From assembly GCF_019320115.1 (NCBI RefSeq), contig NC_089586.1:1204018-1268017 (forward strand): a DNA stretch of 64,000 nt. Reading direction: 5' to 3'. This document shows positions 20,189 through 31,088 of this stretch, one piece after another. The stretch is from Miscanthus floridulus. Lineage: Eukaryota > Streptophyta > Magnoliopsida > Poales > Poaceae. How positions within the stretch are numbered: position 1 is the first letter of the stretch; every line of letters begins with the position of its first letter. The position numbers and the translations under genes were made by a program. A model generated the notes under the pieces. That model did not search any database, was not told where the DNA came from, and saw only the letters and a list, made by a program, of their open reading frames with translations.

Positions 20189-22901
20189 ATGGATAAATTA
20201 GTGAGGTTGCATCATGGAGGCCGTATTGTTAGGACAAGAGATGATAGTTTGGAATTTCTGAACATGTGTGAGGAGTTGTTGATTTTTTCTGAAACACCAT
20301 CTTTGACCCAGTTAGTGGAGCGAGTGAAGGTTAAGTTAGTCTGGAATGAAGGAGACGTGCATGTTCAGTTTGAAGGTGTCATACATGTTGGGTCGTCGAA
20401 GGGTCCTCGGATCAAGCGGTTGCTCAAAATTACAAGCGAGTCTGAATGGAATGATTACAAAGCAGTTGTATTAGCCTTAGAAGTGCGATCTTTGGATTTA
20501 GTAGTAAGTAAGGAGTTCGGCTTAGGAAATGATAACTTCGAAGCATGCCCATCTTCCCCCGCTCACATAGGTTATGGTCCTTTGTCTAAAGAAGAAATAC
20601 TTGTCACACAACTAGGCTATGATGGTGGTGAAGTGTTTGGATCGCTCAAGCGTGATGGAGGTTGGTTTGAGGGCGGTGGAGATGAGGAGGAGAATGCGGT
20701 TGCCGATGGTGAGGGCAATTATGATAGTGATGAAGAGGATGATGATTATGTAATTGGTAATGCAGAAGAAGGTTTGGACGACGCTAGCGGAGACTTTTCT
20801 ATTGAGGATGAGCTTAGCGACGAAGATGATCTTAGTGGTGAAGAAGACTTTGGTGATGCTAGGGCTACGAACCGTTTTGACATGGAGATAGCTGGAGATG
20901 ATGAATCCTTCGTAGAGGAGATAGCCGAAGACTCTGATGACGATCACCCTGTTGGTCGTCTCAATTTTAGGAAAATAGAGATATTATCTAGGGTCTTGCC
21001 TTAGAGAGATCCATTAGTTGGTGATTTCGAGGACCTTAGCCATGGTCACAGGGCAGTAGCTGATGGTGGACCAAGTGATACAACAGTGCCTGATGTTAGC
21101 GGTTGCCTCATCATACGGAAGGGCATATTGTTTGATACCATGGATAAATTGAAAACATGGTTGCAAGAGTACTCCATTATACACAACCAACCTTTTAGGG
21201 TCATCAATTCATTCAAGGAGAAGAGGTACACTGTTGCTTGTGAAGAACAACAGTGTGGTTGGAGAGTATGTGCTAGGAAGACGAAGGCAGGCAAATGGAA
21301 GATTACCTCAATGAAGCAACCACATGTTTGTGCCACTGCTGAGGCAGAAGAGAACCATCTACAGCTCAATTCTAGGTTCACTGCAAGGCAGTTATGCCCC
21401 GTGGTGAAGCATATGCCAACCATTACGGTATCTGCGTTGGTTGAGATCATCTTCTAACGGTACAATTACTATGTCAAGTATGGAAAAGTATGGAGGGCAA
21501 AGCAGCGTGCACTAGAAATAATATTTAGAAATTAGGAAGAAGCTTATGAGCGCCTCCCTATAATGTTGAACGCAATGAGGGCTGTAAATCCTGGGATGCA
21601 CTTCGAGTATTTACCTAAGGAGGGTGAAACAAGGAATAGTAGCCAGGTATTTGGAAGGGCCTTTTGGGCGTTCGGGCAGAGCATCGAAGCATTCAAGCAT
21701 TGTAGGCCCGTCGTCTCAATTGACGGGACCTTTCTTATAGAGAAATTTGAAGGCACAATGCTTGTTTGTATTGGGACAGATGCAGAAGACCAGCTTGTGC
21801 CATTGGCCTTTGCGATTGTTCGGAAGGAGGACACAGATAGTTGGTGTTGGTTTCTCAGGCTAGTAAGACAAGTGGTAATTGGTCTGGGACATGATATTTG
21901 TGTGATATCCGATAGGCATGCTAGCATTCTAAATATCGTAGAACAAGAGATTTCTGGTTATAAGGCGTGATCACACAAAGGATAACTTCAAATTATTTGA
22001 GAAGGTTTGCAGGCAGCAAGAGGTTCAATTATTCAAAGATAAGCTAGATGCCCTGAAGTTAGCCACAAATGTTGATGGTAGGCAATTCTTGAGCGAGTTG
22101 ATGGCGTTGAAGGATAAGTGATCACTTGCATATGACACTAGAGGTTGGAGATGGGGCTTCATGACTAGTAACATGGCAGAGATGTTCAATAGCCTTCTAA
22201 GAGGTTGTCGTGGTCTGCCTGTGACTGCTATTGCCTCATTAACCTTCTATAAGTTAAATGTTTGGTTTGCTTCGAGGAAGAAGCATGCGAGGTCTCTATG
22301 GACAGCAGGCAAAGCTTGGCCACTTTTAGCATCTCAGGAACTAGCTTTCTCAAAGAAAAAGTCTAAACGATAGAAGGGTTCATGTTTCGATCCGATAAAC
22401 CATGGATATGAGATTCTAGAGGGTGGTGGAACTAACATTGGTGGTGAAGACCGGGGTGCTCAAAAACATAAAGTAGTGATCAATGAGAACAAGTGTACAT
22501 GTGGAAAACCGACCATATACCATAGGCCTTGCTCCCACATGATTACAGCCTGTCGCCTTAGGCGTGTTGATGCTGAGGTCCCTCCCCGTATGGCCGCGGA
22601 GTTCTCTTTGAGGAACCTAATGAGCACCTGGAATCCTCGGTTCGAGCCATTTCTTGATGAGAGTCAATGGCCTACTTATGATGGCCCCAAGTATGTGGCT
22701 GATTTTGGTTTACTCTGGAAGAGTAGAGGACCTAGGCGGCGGAAGCGGTTCAGGATGGACATGGATTGAGCCACAAAAGGTAGATCAACCACGAGTAAGG
22801 TTGTGACATATTTTGTAGAGGACACCTAAAAGAGTCGTTGCTCTGGTTGCCATAAGACGGGCCACAATAAGAGAAAATATCCTGAACTACTTAGACAACA
22901 G
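20189..22901 (+). pseudogene. MURA-type MULE transposase, decayed
   Basis: The first open segment (20189-21004) has a MuDR N-terminal domain and a long acidic stretch. Next comes the DNA-binding region with KRYTVACEEQQCGWRVCARK (about 21220-21280). The MULE catalytic domain follows with VSIDGTF (first Asp, about 21716), VISDRHASI (second Asp, about 21903) and NMAEMFNSLL (Glu, about 22170). A SWIM zinc finger is at about 22497-22530 (CTCGKPTIYHRPCSH). A knuckle CSGCHKTGHNKRKY, with the last Cys changed, ends near 22880. Stops of mixed type (TAG, TAA, TGA) occur at 21002, about 21456, about 21533, about 22120 and 22371. A deletion with frame change lies near 21968. The enzyme would cut and join MULE ends; this copy cannot. 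Confidence 0.9.
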
Positions 22902-23041
22902 GTATCCACCAAGCTAGCTACTTGAATTGCTTTGTGTAATAGTGCATTGGTTTACTTTTGTTTTTTTATTGTTATGTTACTTCGTACCACATATACATGC
23001 TTTAACTTATACTAATGCTTTGGCATTCCTTATGTTGCAGG

Positions 23042-25552
23042 ATGGATCGGTTCCCCCTTCTTGATCCAAGGTTCGATGAGCACCACCAGGCTCGGAGGAT
23101 CCAGAACGGAGAGGTATATTCAATAATTCGTATGAAACAGTGCATTATTCATCTTTTGCTCTATAGTCCATGCTCTTTATAAAGTGACATGAACCAATAC
23201 TTTTTCATGCTTGTCTTTTTTATAGGTTTTGAATGTGCTAAGGCCAATGACACATGAGGCCTCTACGACCATGGTCTACGACGAGAGGTACATGCCCCTC
23301 CTGAAGCTGGCGAACCTTGCTATCGTTGCTTGTGTTTGTTGTCGAGGCATGCCACCTTTCAACCCAGCGATGTTGATGGCGTTGATAGATCGGTGGCGTC
23401 CAGAGACACACAACTTTCACCTACCGTGCGGGGAGATGACGGTCACTCTCGAGGATGTTGCCATGATCCTTGGAGTCAAAATCCAAGGATTCCTAGTGAC
23501 AGGAGACACGGAGTCTGAAGGATGGCAGCAACGGGTTGAGCACTTCTTGGGACATCCCCTAGCGGTAGTTGAGGCTAGCAAGAAATGGCGCAGCAGTGGG
23601 GTGTCCCTAAGGTGGCTTCGTCAGTAGTTTCAGGAGTGCCCACCCAACATAGACGCCTAGACCATGACATACTACTGTCGAGCCTACGTCCTGCACATGT
23701 TTGGTACGGTTCTCTTCCCTGACGGCACTAGAGACACGGCGTCCTGGATGTACATCCTGTGCCTTTGGAACTAGGAGGATGCTGACAATAGGAGTTGGGG
23801 CTCGGCTATACTTGGCTTCCTGTACCATTAGCTTTGCAAGGCTTGCCGCCGTCCTGGAGGCACGCACGCTACAATGTCAGGGTACATCACACTGTTCTAG
23901 GTAATAAAGCAAAGTTGTACAAGTTTCCACTATAATTCAATGTTTTTTCTTAACAAAAGTGATTAACATGCAAGTTTCCACTCTTTTTTGTAGATTTGGA
24001 TGTGGGAGAGGCTTCTAGTTCAGAGACCGCATCAGCTTGATCCCCCACAACCTTGGTTTCCTTAAGGAGACGCAGTTGTCGCCCCTACCGTGGCACACCT
24101 CTACGAGCGAGCCCATGGAACTTACCACGTGTCACGCCACGCGTACATCAGCTTCACCAACGAGCTGGACACCCTTTTGCCACATCATGTAAGTTTCCCA
24201 CCCTTTTGGCCTAATTGAGGATATGTGCACAAATTGAGCGTCGACTAGTTGATGACGACGTTGTGTACAGGTTGAATGGCGCCCATATCGACGGAGGCAA
24301 GTCATGGATCTCAACTTGAGCTCCTTGTGCACGGCAGACGAGGACGTCTGGACGATGAGGACCCCCCCTTGTTTGTTTCTATGCAGTGAAGTACCATCTC
24401 CCTCACCGTGTAGCATGATAGTTTGGTAGGCTGTAGCCTTCTCCACCCGAGGATTTCTCCACTGGTTGGCAGCTCCACAAGTACATAACATGCAATATTT
24501 TGTTCGTTTCACATGAATGAATCATTGAGTAGGCCTTCATATTGCTGCTATGGTGTAAAATTTGCAGGTTCAGCAGACAAAAAAGAAGAATATCACCAAC
24601 TGGCAGCTGGAGCACCAGCGCTACATTGATGAGTGGATGTTGATGGAGCAGAACAACATGGGCATCCACGCCATCCATCGTGACAAGGCATTCGATGATT
24701 ACCTTGTTTGGCTTGGTCAATGAACAAGGCTTCAATTGAGGCCCGCTTGGACAGAGCAAGACATTGCTGACATTGCGAGCGAGGATGAGGGCAACAACCC
24801 ATATGACCAAGCTACCCAAGAAGGCAGGCAAGTTGAGATCACCCCTACGTTAGCCAGAGCTATAAGTGATACAACTATTTCCATATCTGAGGTCTTTACT
24901 GTGATGGAGACTTAAATTCTTGTTTTTGTTGCATAGAGCACGAAGATAATGAGGACAGTGGCTGAGCAAGGAAGGGCATTGATGATTCCTATGGGTGATC
25001 CTGATGAGGCCTCCATGTTACGATAGCACATTCAGGTAGTCTCCTGTCATTCAGTTGATGTTACATCTTTATATAGTTTTGCGGCCAACCCCACTTACTA
25101 ATAGTGCTTTCAAAATGCAGCGTGCCATGCATCGCCTCTGAAAGGTAGCTGCATGCCTTAGATGTAGACGTGCCCCGGATGTGGTAGTCCCATAACAGCT
25201 TGGTGCTGGACCTTCTACTGCACATGTTGGAGGGACTTCATCTTCACATGGTGCACATGTTGGCGGGACTTCTTCTTCACATGGTGCAGCAACTAGTGCA
25301 GTGGGTGGTCAAGGACATGGTCCTTATGATGATGAAGGAGAACACCAGGGAGAAGATGATGAAGGACAGGGAGAGTACTATGAGCATGAGTATGATGAGA
25401 TTGGCATGTCCTACCTTGAAGATGCACCCCAAGGAACTCAAGGCCCCTCCAGTTCTAGACGTCCACAGAGGACGCTCAGACCAGTGGACAGGTACACTCC
25501 AGGTACCTATCCGTTTGGGAGGGGAAAGCGTTACGCTCGTCGTCCACATTAA
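23042..25552 (+). pseudogene. plant mobile domain (PMD) gene of the MULE, decayed
   Basis: Exons can be traced in order: 23042-23113, 23226-23901, 23994-24188, 24271-24480, from 24568, 24937-25035, and 25121-25552. Exon 2 carries the PMD core (ALIDRWRPETHNFHLPCGE, then MTVTLEDVAMILG), as in MAIN/MAIL proteins and transposon-borne PMDs (PF10536). The last exon encodes two 11-residue repeats (AHVGGTSSSHG, 25220-25285), an acidic stretch, and the end PFGRGKRYARRPH. At least ten stops interrupt it, mostly TAG, including one at the exon 2 donor. PMD proteins act in nuclear silencing when host-encoded; the role in MULEs is unknown. It is downstream of and collinear with the transposase. Confidence 0.85.
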
Positions 25553-27070
25553 GGTACATCTTTTGATATGGTAATCATGATACTTGACTCAGATTTTAGC
25601 AAACACCAAATAGCTATGTGAAGGTAGTCTCATTAATGGTTTCTAACTTAGCTCAATATCCGCTAAAAGTTGTGAAAATGGACTACTGTAAGAAAAAAGA
25701 GAGACAAGGAGAAAATGATGGAGCATTAGACAAGGAGCGAGCTAAAAGATCCAAAGACTTCATATGCTTCTTTTGTGCATGGACTATGTATGCATTGGAC
25801 CTTATGTAATGCACTATGTATGGACCTTGTACTATGTTTGGACTATGTTGGATGATTGATGAAGCATATGTATGGACTATGTATGGATGTTGAATGTGTT
25901 GGACTATGTTGGATGTTGAATGTGTTGGACCTTATGTATGTATGGATGTTGAATGAATGTGTATGTTGGTGTGGTCATTTGTTATGTGAAATTCTATATG
26001 CTCATGTATTCTGTGTATTATGTGTTATGTGTATGCTCAGTTCATTATTTTTTGGTGAACCCAGGAGCTTGGCGTCAATTGAACACACGTCGAGGGTGGG
26101 CACCTCGGCGTTTAGTCAATTGACGCCGACCCCTGGTGCATACTGGAATCCTTTGCCTTGAAGCGACGAGGTGCCCAAGCTCGGCGTTCCGTAAATTGAT
26201 GCTGAGCCGTTAATCTCGGCGTGAAAATATTAAACGCCGAGGTAGGCATGTGGGCTAACCCGACGACGCCCGTGGCCCAAATGTCAGCGTGGCTCGACTC
26301 AACGCCTAGCTGTCCGATCTCGGCATGGGCCAACTCAGCGCTGAGGTTCAGCCCAAACCTAGCGTGGGCCGTGGTGATCCAAACCCTAGGGTTGGCGTGG
26401 GCTGACTCGACGCCGAGCCTCAGCCCAACACTTCACGTAAACGGCCGAGCCAAACCCTAGGGTTGGCATGGGCCGAATCAAACGCCATGGTCTACCTCAG
26501 CGTCGACCGACTTGACGCCGAGCCTATAAATCATAAAAAAGAAAGAATAAAGTATTAAAGACAGAGGTCTTCTAAACCTTTGGTATAGGTTGAAATCCTA
26601 TTTGCATGATTCAAATGAAAAATCTTTCTCAATGATTCTCTTCTACTAACACGAGTTATACTAATAAGAGTAGACATGCTATATTTATGTTTGTTCCTGT
26701 AGGAAAAACCGAAGGTTGGTTTGATTTCAATCCCCTATTTTTACTGAGAGAGTCAAATCTTTTTTTCAGTTTGGAAATCAACCATAGTACATGAAACTTA
26801 GAGATAGGTAAACTGCAATTTATGAAATAGCGAATGCACAACGATTACACTCACATCAAAACTAACAATGGCATGTCGCAAACTAAACCTAGCATGCCTT
26901 AGGGGATTGAAAGAAACAAGTGATACAGACATTGCAAAGGTACTACGATTACACACTCACATGAAAACTAACAATGGCATGTTGCAAACTAAACCTAGCA
27001 TGCCTTAGGAGATTGAAAAGAACAACTCATACAAGCATTCCACATTCGGATTGACTAACAAAGGTTGGTC
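25553..27070. other. MULE central spacer between convergent genes
   Basis: The first part (25790-25960) is a degenerate array of TATGGACTATGT/GGATGTTGAATG units. The middle (about 26050-26525) is GC-rich with many CTCGGCGT and GACGCCGAG motifs, as in the terminal repeats. Then come two copies of AAACTAACAATGGCATGT with flanking matches, at about 26859 and 26968. No gene was seen. Confidence 0.5.
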
Positions 27071-27762
27071 CTAATAATGCTCCCACATATTGAACTGAGT
27101 TGCGTCTTCCCCATAGTATCCTCCAGTTGACGGCGGCGGTGGCGGTGGCGGTGGAGAAGGAGGCCCGTGCTTCTTATGGTATGGGCACTGGCAGTACGGA
27201 TTATTGCATAGTGCCTCCTCTGCATCATTGCTGTTGTTGTCGTCCGACTTGTTCCTGTTACCACTTCTAGGGCCATACTCTAGGTCAAAGATGTGTCCCT
27301 ATAGATATGTGATGTACTATTGATGGGGATAGATAGGAGGAGGGTCGACCCATCTAGTGAAGCCACAGTTATCTGGATAGCTTGAATCCTAAAAACCCAT
27401 CTACCAATAAGTACTACTACAAACCAAATGCAAATCTAAAAAAGGAGAGAGTTCAAAGGAAATACAAATCCTCGCGGGCATCTGAAGAAACGACAGCCTC
27501 CACTGTCACAGTCGTTGTACATCTACACAACGCAATCCAAACCGTGGCGGCATTTTGGCCAATCTTTAATGTGCTTGTCGTATGATCTAAGAGGTCTCTC
27601 ATGGGTGAAGTCACTCTTCCTCTCCAAAGGAAATTTCTCTATTGGTTCTTCAAAACAATTAGGACCCAGAGAACCCTCCCACACAATCAAAGGTCCTTTC
27701 CTCACCCCCTTTCCTCTCCCTCCGCCGAAACCCTTTCCACTCAAGGAACCTCCGCTCGACAT
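27071..27762 (-). pseudogene. GRF-type zinc-finger gene of the MULE, broken
   Basis: Starting at the ATG at 27762, exon A is Gly-rich, then reads WPKCRHGLDCVV, a TAG, and CRFFRCP. After an AG acceptor at 27389-27390, exon B (27071-27388) reads DNCGFTRWVDPPPIYPHQ, a TAG, then HIFDLEYGP, an acidic Asn-rich stretch, CNNPYCQCPYHKKHGPP, a proline run and TQFNMWEHY. This layout is that of GRF-zinc-finger-like proteins found in grass MULEs. The expected GT donor after exon A is not seen (AG|GATTTG). Three stops (TAG) disable it. Function is unknown. Confidence 0.65.
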
Positions 27763-28346
27763 TTGCTAAAACTAAACCAGAAAACAAGTTGTGTGGATGT
27801 GGAGCAAGACATGGAGCACTATATATAGAGATGAAGGCAGGTTCACCATGAATGCTACTTGACAAAAAACTTGTGTGCGTACTCATTTATTGAATCTGCA
27901 AAGGCTAGATGCTTCATCTAAAAAGCCTACAACCATGACTAGTCATTTCATCTGAAAAGGCTACACTTGTGTTTTGTCACTTCATCTAAATGCAGTACAT
28001 CACTCTGATATTAATTCATTGCATATACGGATACAACAGTAAATGAATCTAGGCTTTTCAGTGAGTTTTCAAATAGACTTTTCATTGACTGCAATAGTAC
28101 TTGTAGCCCTTTTAGTGACTGCAACAACACAAGTAGCCTTTTCAGTGATACAAACAGTAGCACTACAGTCCTAGGATAGTTAACAAAGTATAGGGCATAA
28201 GACCATCTGAAATAAAAGCATAGTGCATTACAACATAATAAAAAAAGTCCAGGAAATAAGTTCATCTGAAATAAAAGCAGAGTGCATTACAACATAGTAA
28301 AAAAAATCCAGGGCTACACGACATCGCTCATGAATAAACCAAATAC

Positions 28347-29053
28347 CTACTGAGTGCAACGAGGCCATTTTCCCTTCCTCTGAGCATCGGGATTCTCCTC
28401 CATCGCTGCCTTCGCTCGGCGCACACGCTCAAGCTTCTTCTCCCTCTCCGCCCTGTACGCAGCAACATGCCTCCTTTCCTCCTCTTCCTTATGCTCCTTT
28501 TCTATAGCCTCCTGTCTGTGTCTCTGCTCAAACCTCTCCTTAACCTCCGCATCCCACTCCTTCAGGCCTTCTAGATGCTGCTTGTCCGACTCCTTGATCT
28601 CAGTGTCAATCCACTGCTCAAAGTCACACAGTGGTGGAACGGTCTGCAAGAAAAACAAATTGTTACAAAACAAATAAATAAGCAATACTTAATATCACAA
28701 GAAAATTAATTAACACACAATAAAAATTCCTCACAATCGATGCACGGCGCTGTTGCTTTGTAGGTTCCCATGCATAATTGGGACACATCCAGTACCTCTG
28801 TTTATATGTTTCCTCATCTTCAGAGATGTCTACCTTGCAAGGATCACCACAAAAGCACATGGGTCGAGGAACACCTTCTAGGAGAGGCTTTAGGTCATAG
28901 GAATTTGCCCTCTGGCGACCATAGCTACAATTGAAAGAATTTAGTCATATTAACGGAGAACCAAACCTAAACCTAGGGTTTTCTATTTGTTGCACAAATA
29001 ATGAATAAACATTAGGATTACCTTGGAATACGAGCTTTACCATGCCTTGGCAT
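28347..29053 (-). CDS. GRF-like zinc-finger protein of the MULE, still open (172 aa)
   Basis: Three exons on the minus strand (29053-29022, 28924-28735, 28643-28347) join in frame across GT-AG introns to 172 aa. The start is MPRHGKARIP. The zinc-binding region is CFCGDPCKVDISEDEETYKQ followed by RYWMCPNYAWEP, a GRF-type pattern. After PPLCDFEQWIDTEI comes a highly charged coiled coil (Glu/Lys/Arg, about residues 95-165). The gene starts just inside the right terminal repeat, so that repeat is the probable promoter, as for mudrB in MuDR. No stop or frameshift was found, unlike its neighbours. GRF fingers bind nucleic acid in other proteins; the role here is unknown. Confidence 0.7.
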
Positions 29054-29449
29054 CCTAACATTACGTAGAAAAAAAATCAATCCAAAGTACCTTGCAACGA
29101 ATGTAAAGCTACTAACACTAAATCACCATACCTCCCAAATAAGCTTTTCATTACAAACCCTAAGCAAATTTAAATCCCAACAAACACAAAATTTAACTCA
29201 ATGATTATAAACCAGAACATATACAACAACAACAACAACCATACATTGCACGAATGACATGAACATGAACCAAACCTATAATGCCAAGTTAAAAAAAATA
29301 CAAACAACCAAATCTAAATGGATGAAATGAAAGAGGAGTACCTTGGCAAAACGTCAAAACCCTCGATCTGGCCTCCCAAGAGCTAGATTTAGGATTTAGG
29401 GTTCGTGGGAAGAGAGAGGGAGTGGGAAATGGCCACCTGCTGGTTCTGA

Positions 29450-29880
29450 ATGGAGGGAGGAGGAAGAAGGGGGCAGCGGCGCGGCCTCAATTGACCGAAC
29501 CTCGGCGTTGAGTCAGGCCGCGCTAAGGTTAGCGTCTCGGCGTCAGCTGATCGCATGCCGACCTCTTGGCCCACGAAGCGTTGTTGGGCCACCTGGGCCG
29601 CACGCCGGATGGTGCCAAGAGCTCGGCGTGACTCCCCACTGCGCTGAAGTTAGGCCTGTTACGTTGGCTGACACGACGCCGACGTACTGGGCCCCATGCG
29701 CCAGCCCTAGAGTCATCGGTGACGTGGCAAGGACTCGGCGTCGTGTCAGTCGACGCCGACCTTCATACCTTGGCGTGATTTCCTAAGACGCTTAAAAATG
29801 GTCTGTTTGTAGCAAAAGTTTCAGCAGGGGTCTTTTTGTAAAAAATATTTTAAAAAGGGACCAAAATGCAAAAAGTTCAT
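29450..29880 (-). repeat. MULE right terminal inverted repeat
   Basis: This is the reverse complement partner of the left repeat: GACGTGGCAAG, CGACGCCGACCTTCATACC, AAAATGGTC and CCAAAATGCAAAAAGTTCAT at the tip. The tip differs from the left end by one extra base and a few substitutions. Confidence 0.85.
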
Positions 29881-30044
29881 TCCTCATCCACCTCCGCCTC
29901 CGCCTACGCAATCTTCTCATGGACATGAGCTGTCAGCTCGTCCTCCCACTACCGGAAGGGGCGCACCTCCATGGGCGGCAATTCCTCGACGGTGAAATTA
30001 AACGGACAACTGGAGCAAGGCGGTGTGGGCGCGGCCGAATCCAT
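29881..30044 (-). pseudogene. first-exon-like fragment of an unidentified gene, split by the MULE
   Basis: From the ATG at 30044 the minus strand reads MDSAAPTPPCSSC, then FTVEELPPMEVRPFR, a TAG, WEDELTAHVHEKIA, a TAG and AEAEVDE. It continues across the MULE target site into 19207-19150 (DDDEPPWLRPP). Charge pattern and codon use look like real coding sequence. The protein family was not recognised. Confidence 0.4.
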
Positions 30045-30063
30045 GTGCAAAGGCGGGGGATTA

Positions 30064-31085
30064 GAGCGTCTCCAAAAGTTTTCTAATTTTTTCTCATAAA
30101 TTTTGTAGTTTGATAACTCCTAAAAAGATATTAGACGAGAAAATAATAGTCATCTTCAAGAGTTTTTAATAAATGTTATCTAAAAATCAAATATTGTATG
30201 GCGTGATGAAACCTTCCGGGCGGAGCGGCACGAGGAACGCCTGCACCGGCGGCTCGGCGCCGGCGCCGGCATCGTCGGCGCAGCTGGAGCCCTTGTGCGG
30301 CGCGCCGAACAACGGCTACCGGCACGTCGGGCACGTGGACCACGCCAGCAGCCAGCGGTCGACGCAGCGGACGTGGAAGCCGTGGTTGCACTTGGGCAGC
30401 ACCCGCATGCGCTCCTCGAGCTCCAGCTCGGCCAGGCAGATGGCACACACAGGCCTGCAGCCGCTGGCTGCCTGCAGCGGCAGCAGCCCCGCCGACTAGA
30501 CCAGCGTCGGCATCGCGCGCAGCGCCTTCCGCCACGCCCCCGCCTGCGCGAGCCGCGCCACCAACGATAGCCCCGGCTCCCCCGCCCCCACGGCAGGCTG
30601 GCGCTACGCCCCGTGGGGCGACGTCCGGTTGGAGCACCGGAGCGTGCACCGCAAGATGGAGTTGAGCCCGAGAACGCAGATGAGCGCACACAGGAGCACG
30701 GCCAGGATCATGACCACGTTCGCGTCGAAGCTGCTGCTGGTGCTGCTGCTCCCACCTCCGCTCCTGACACCGTCGCTCGCTAGGGCTTCCTGCTGCCCGG
30801 CCACCACCTGGCTCGCCGCCGCATTCTCCCCGTAGCTGTGCAGCGGAGCCAGCAGCAGCGCCCTCCGCGAGTACACATACACGAGATGGCGCGAAGCAGA
30901 GAGAAATCGCGCGGGGGACGGATACGCGTGACGGGAGCAGCACGTAAAGTTACGCGGAAGGAGGGGAATTTCCCAAGTCCTAAAAGATTAGGAGTAAATA
31001 TTAGGAGTCGATGGAGAAGGGTTTTTCTCCATCTTTCTAAAAAACAAGGATTATGAGGATGTTTAGGGAACTCTTGGAGATGCTC
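30064..31085. mobile_element. PIF/Harbinger-like element carrying a RING-H2 gene copy
   Basis: The left end GAGCGTCTCCAAAAGTTTTC matches the reverse complement of the right end, GAGCATCTCCAAGAGTTCCC. The 1022-bp element is flanked by TTA at 30061-30063 and 31086-31088, the 3-bp duplication of PIF/Harbinger. The outer 100 bp on each side are AT-rich, and the core is a GC-rich ATL-type gene. This is the structure of a 'Pack-TIR' element. No transposase is present. Confidence 0.7.
30187..30882 (-). pseudogene. ATL-family RING-H2 ubiquitin ligase copy with three in-frame stops
   Basis: One frame runs from the ATG at 30882 to TGA at 30187 (231 codons) with three internal TAG stops and no frameshift. 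An N-terminal transmembrane segment [18 protein letters not shown] lies at about residues 48-65. The RING-H2 domain is complete: [18 protein letters not shown], then [15 protein letters not shown] and CPTCR. ATL proteins are membrane-anchored E3 ligases encoded by intronless genes, and the lack of introns fits. The stops lie before the domain (about 30604), in the GLD-like linker (about 30497) and just after the last Cys pair (about 30340). It lies within the PIF/Harbinger-like element and was presumably captured from a host gene. Confidence 0.85.
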
Positions 31086-31088
31086 TTA

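Larger units (their letters stand above)
19208..29880 (+). mobile_element. 10.67-kb Mutator-like element with PMD and GRF-zinc-finger genes
   Basis: The element has long terminal inverted repeats of roughly 430 bp, a perfect 9-bp TSD, a MURA-type transposase and a plant mobile domain gene on the plus strand, and two GRF-type zinc-finger genes on the minus strand. The two groups converge near 25.6-27.0 kb, like mudrA and mudrB in MuDR. PMD genes inside MULEs are known in plants. Transposase and PMD genes carry many stops, so this copy is not autonomous. Confidence 0.9.

Noticed and set aside
20612..20947. 111-codon minus-strand hydrophobic frame
   Set aside because: It is antisense to the acidic stretch of the MULE transposase. 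The hydrophobicity comes from reading Asp/Glu codons backwards.
30176..30943. 255- and 169-codon frames over the ATL gene
   Set aside because: They are shadow frames. The frame with the RING-H2 cysteines and the transmembrane segment is the real one despite its three stops.
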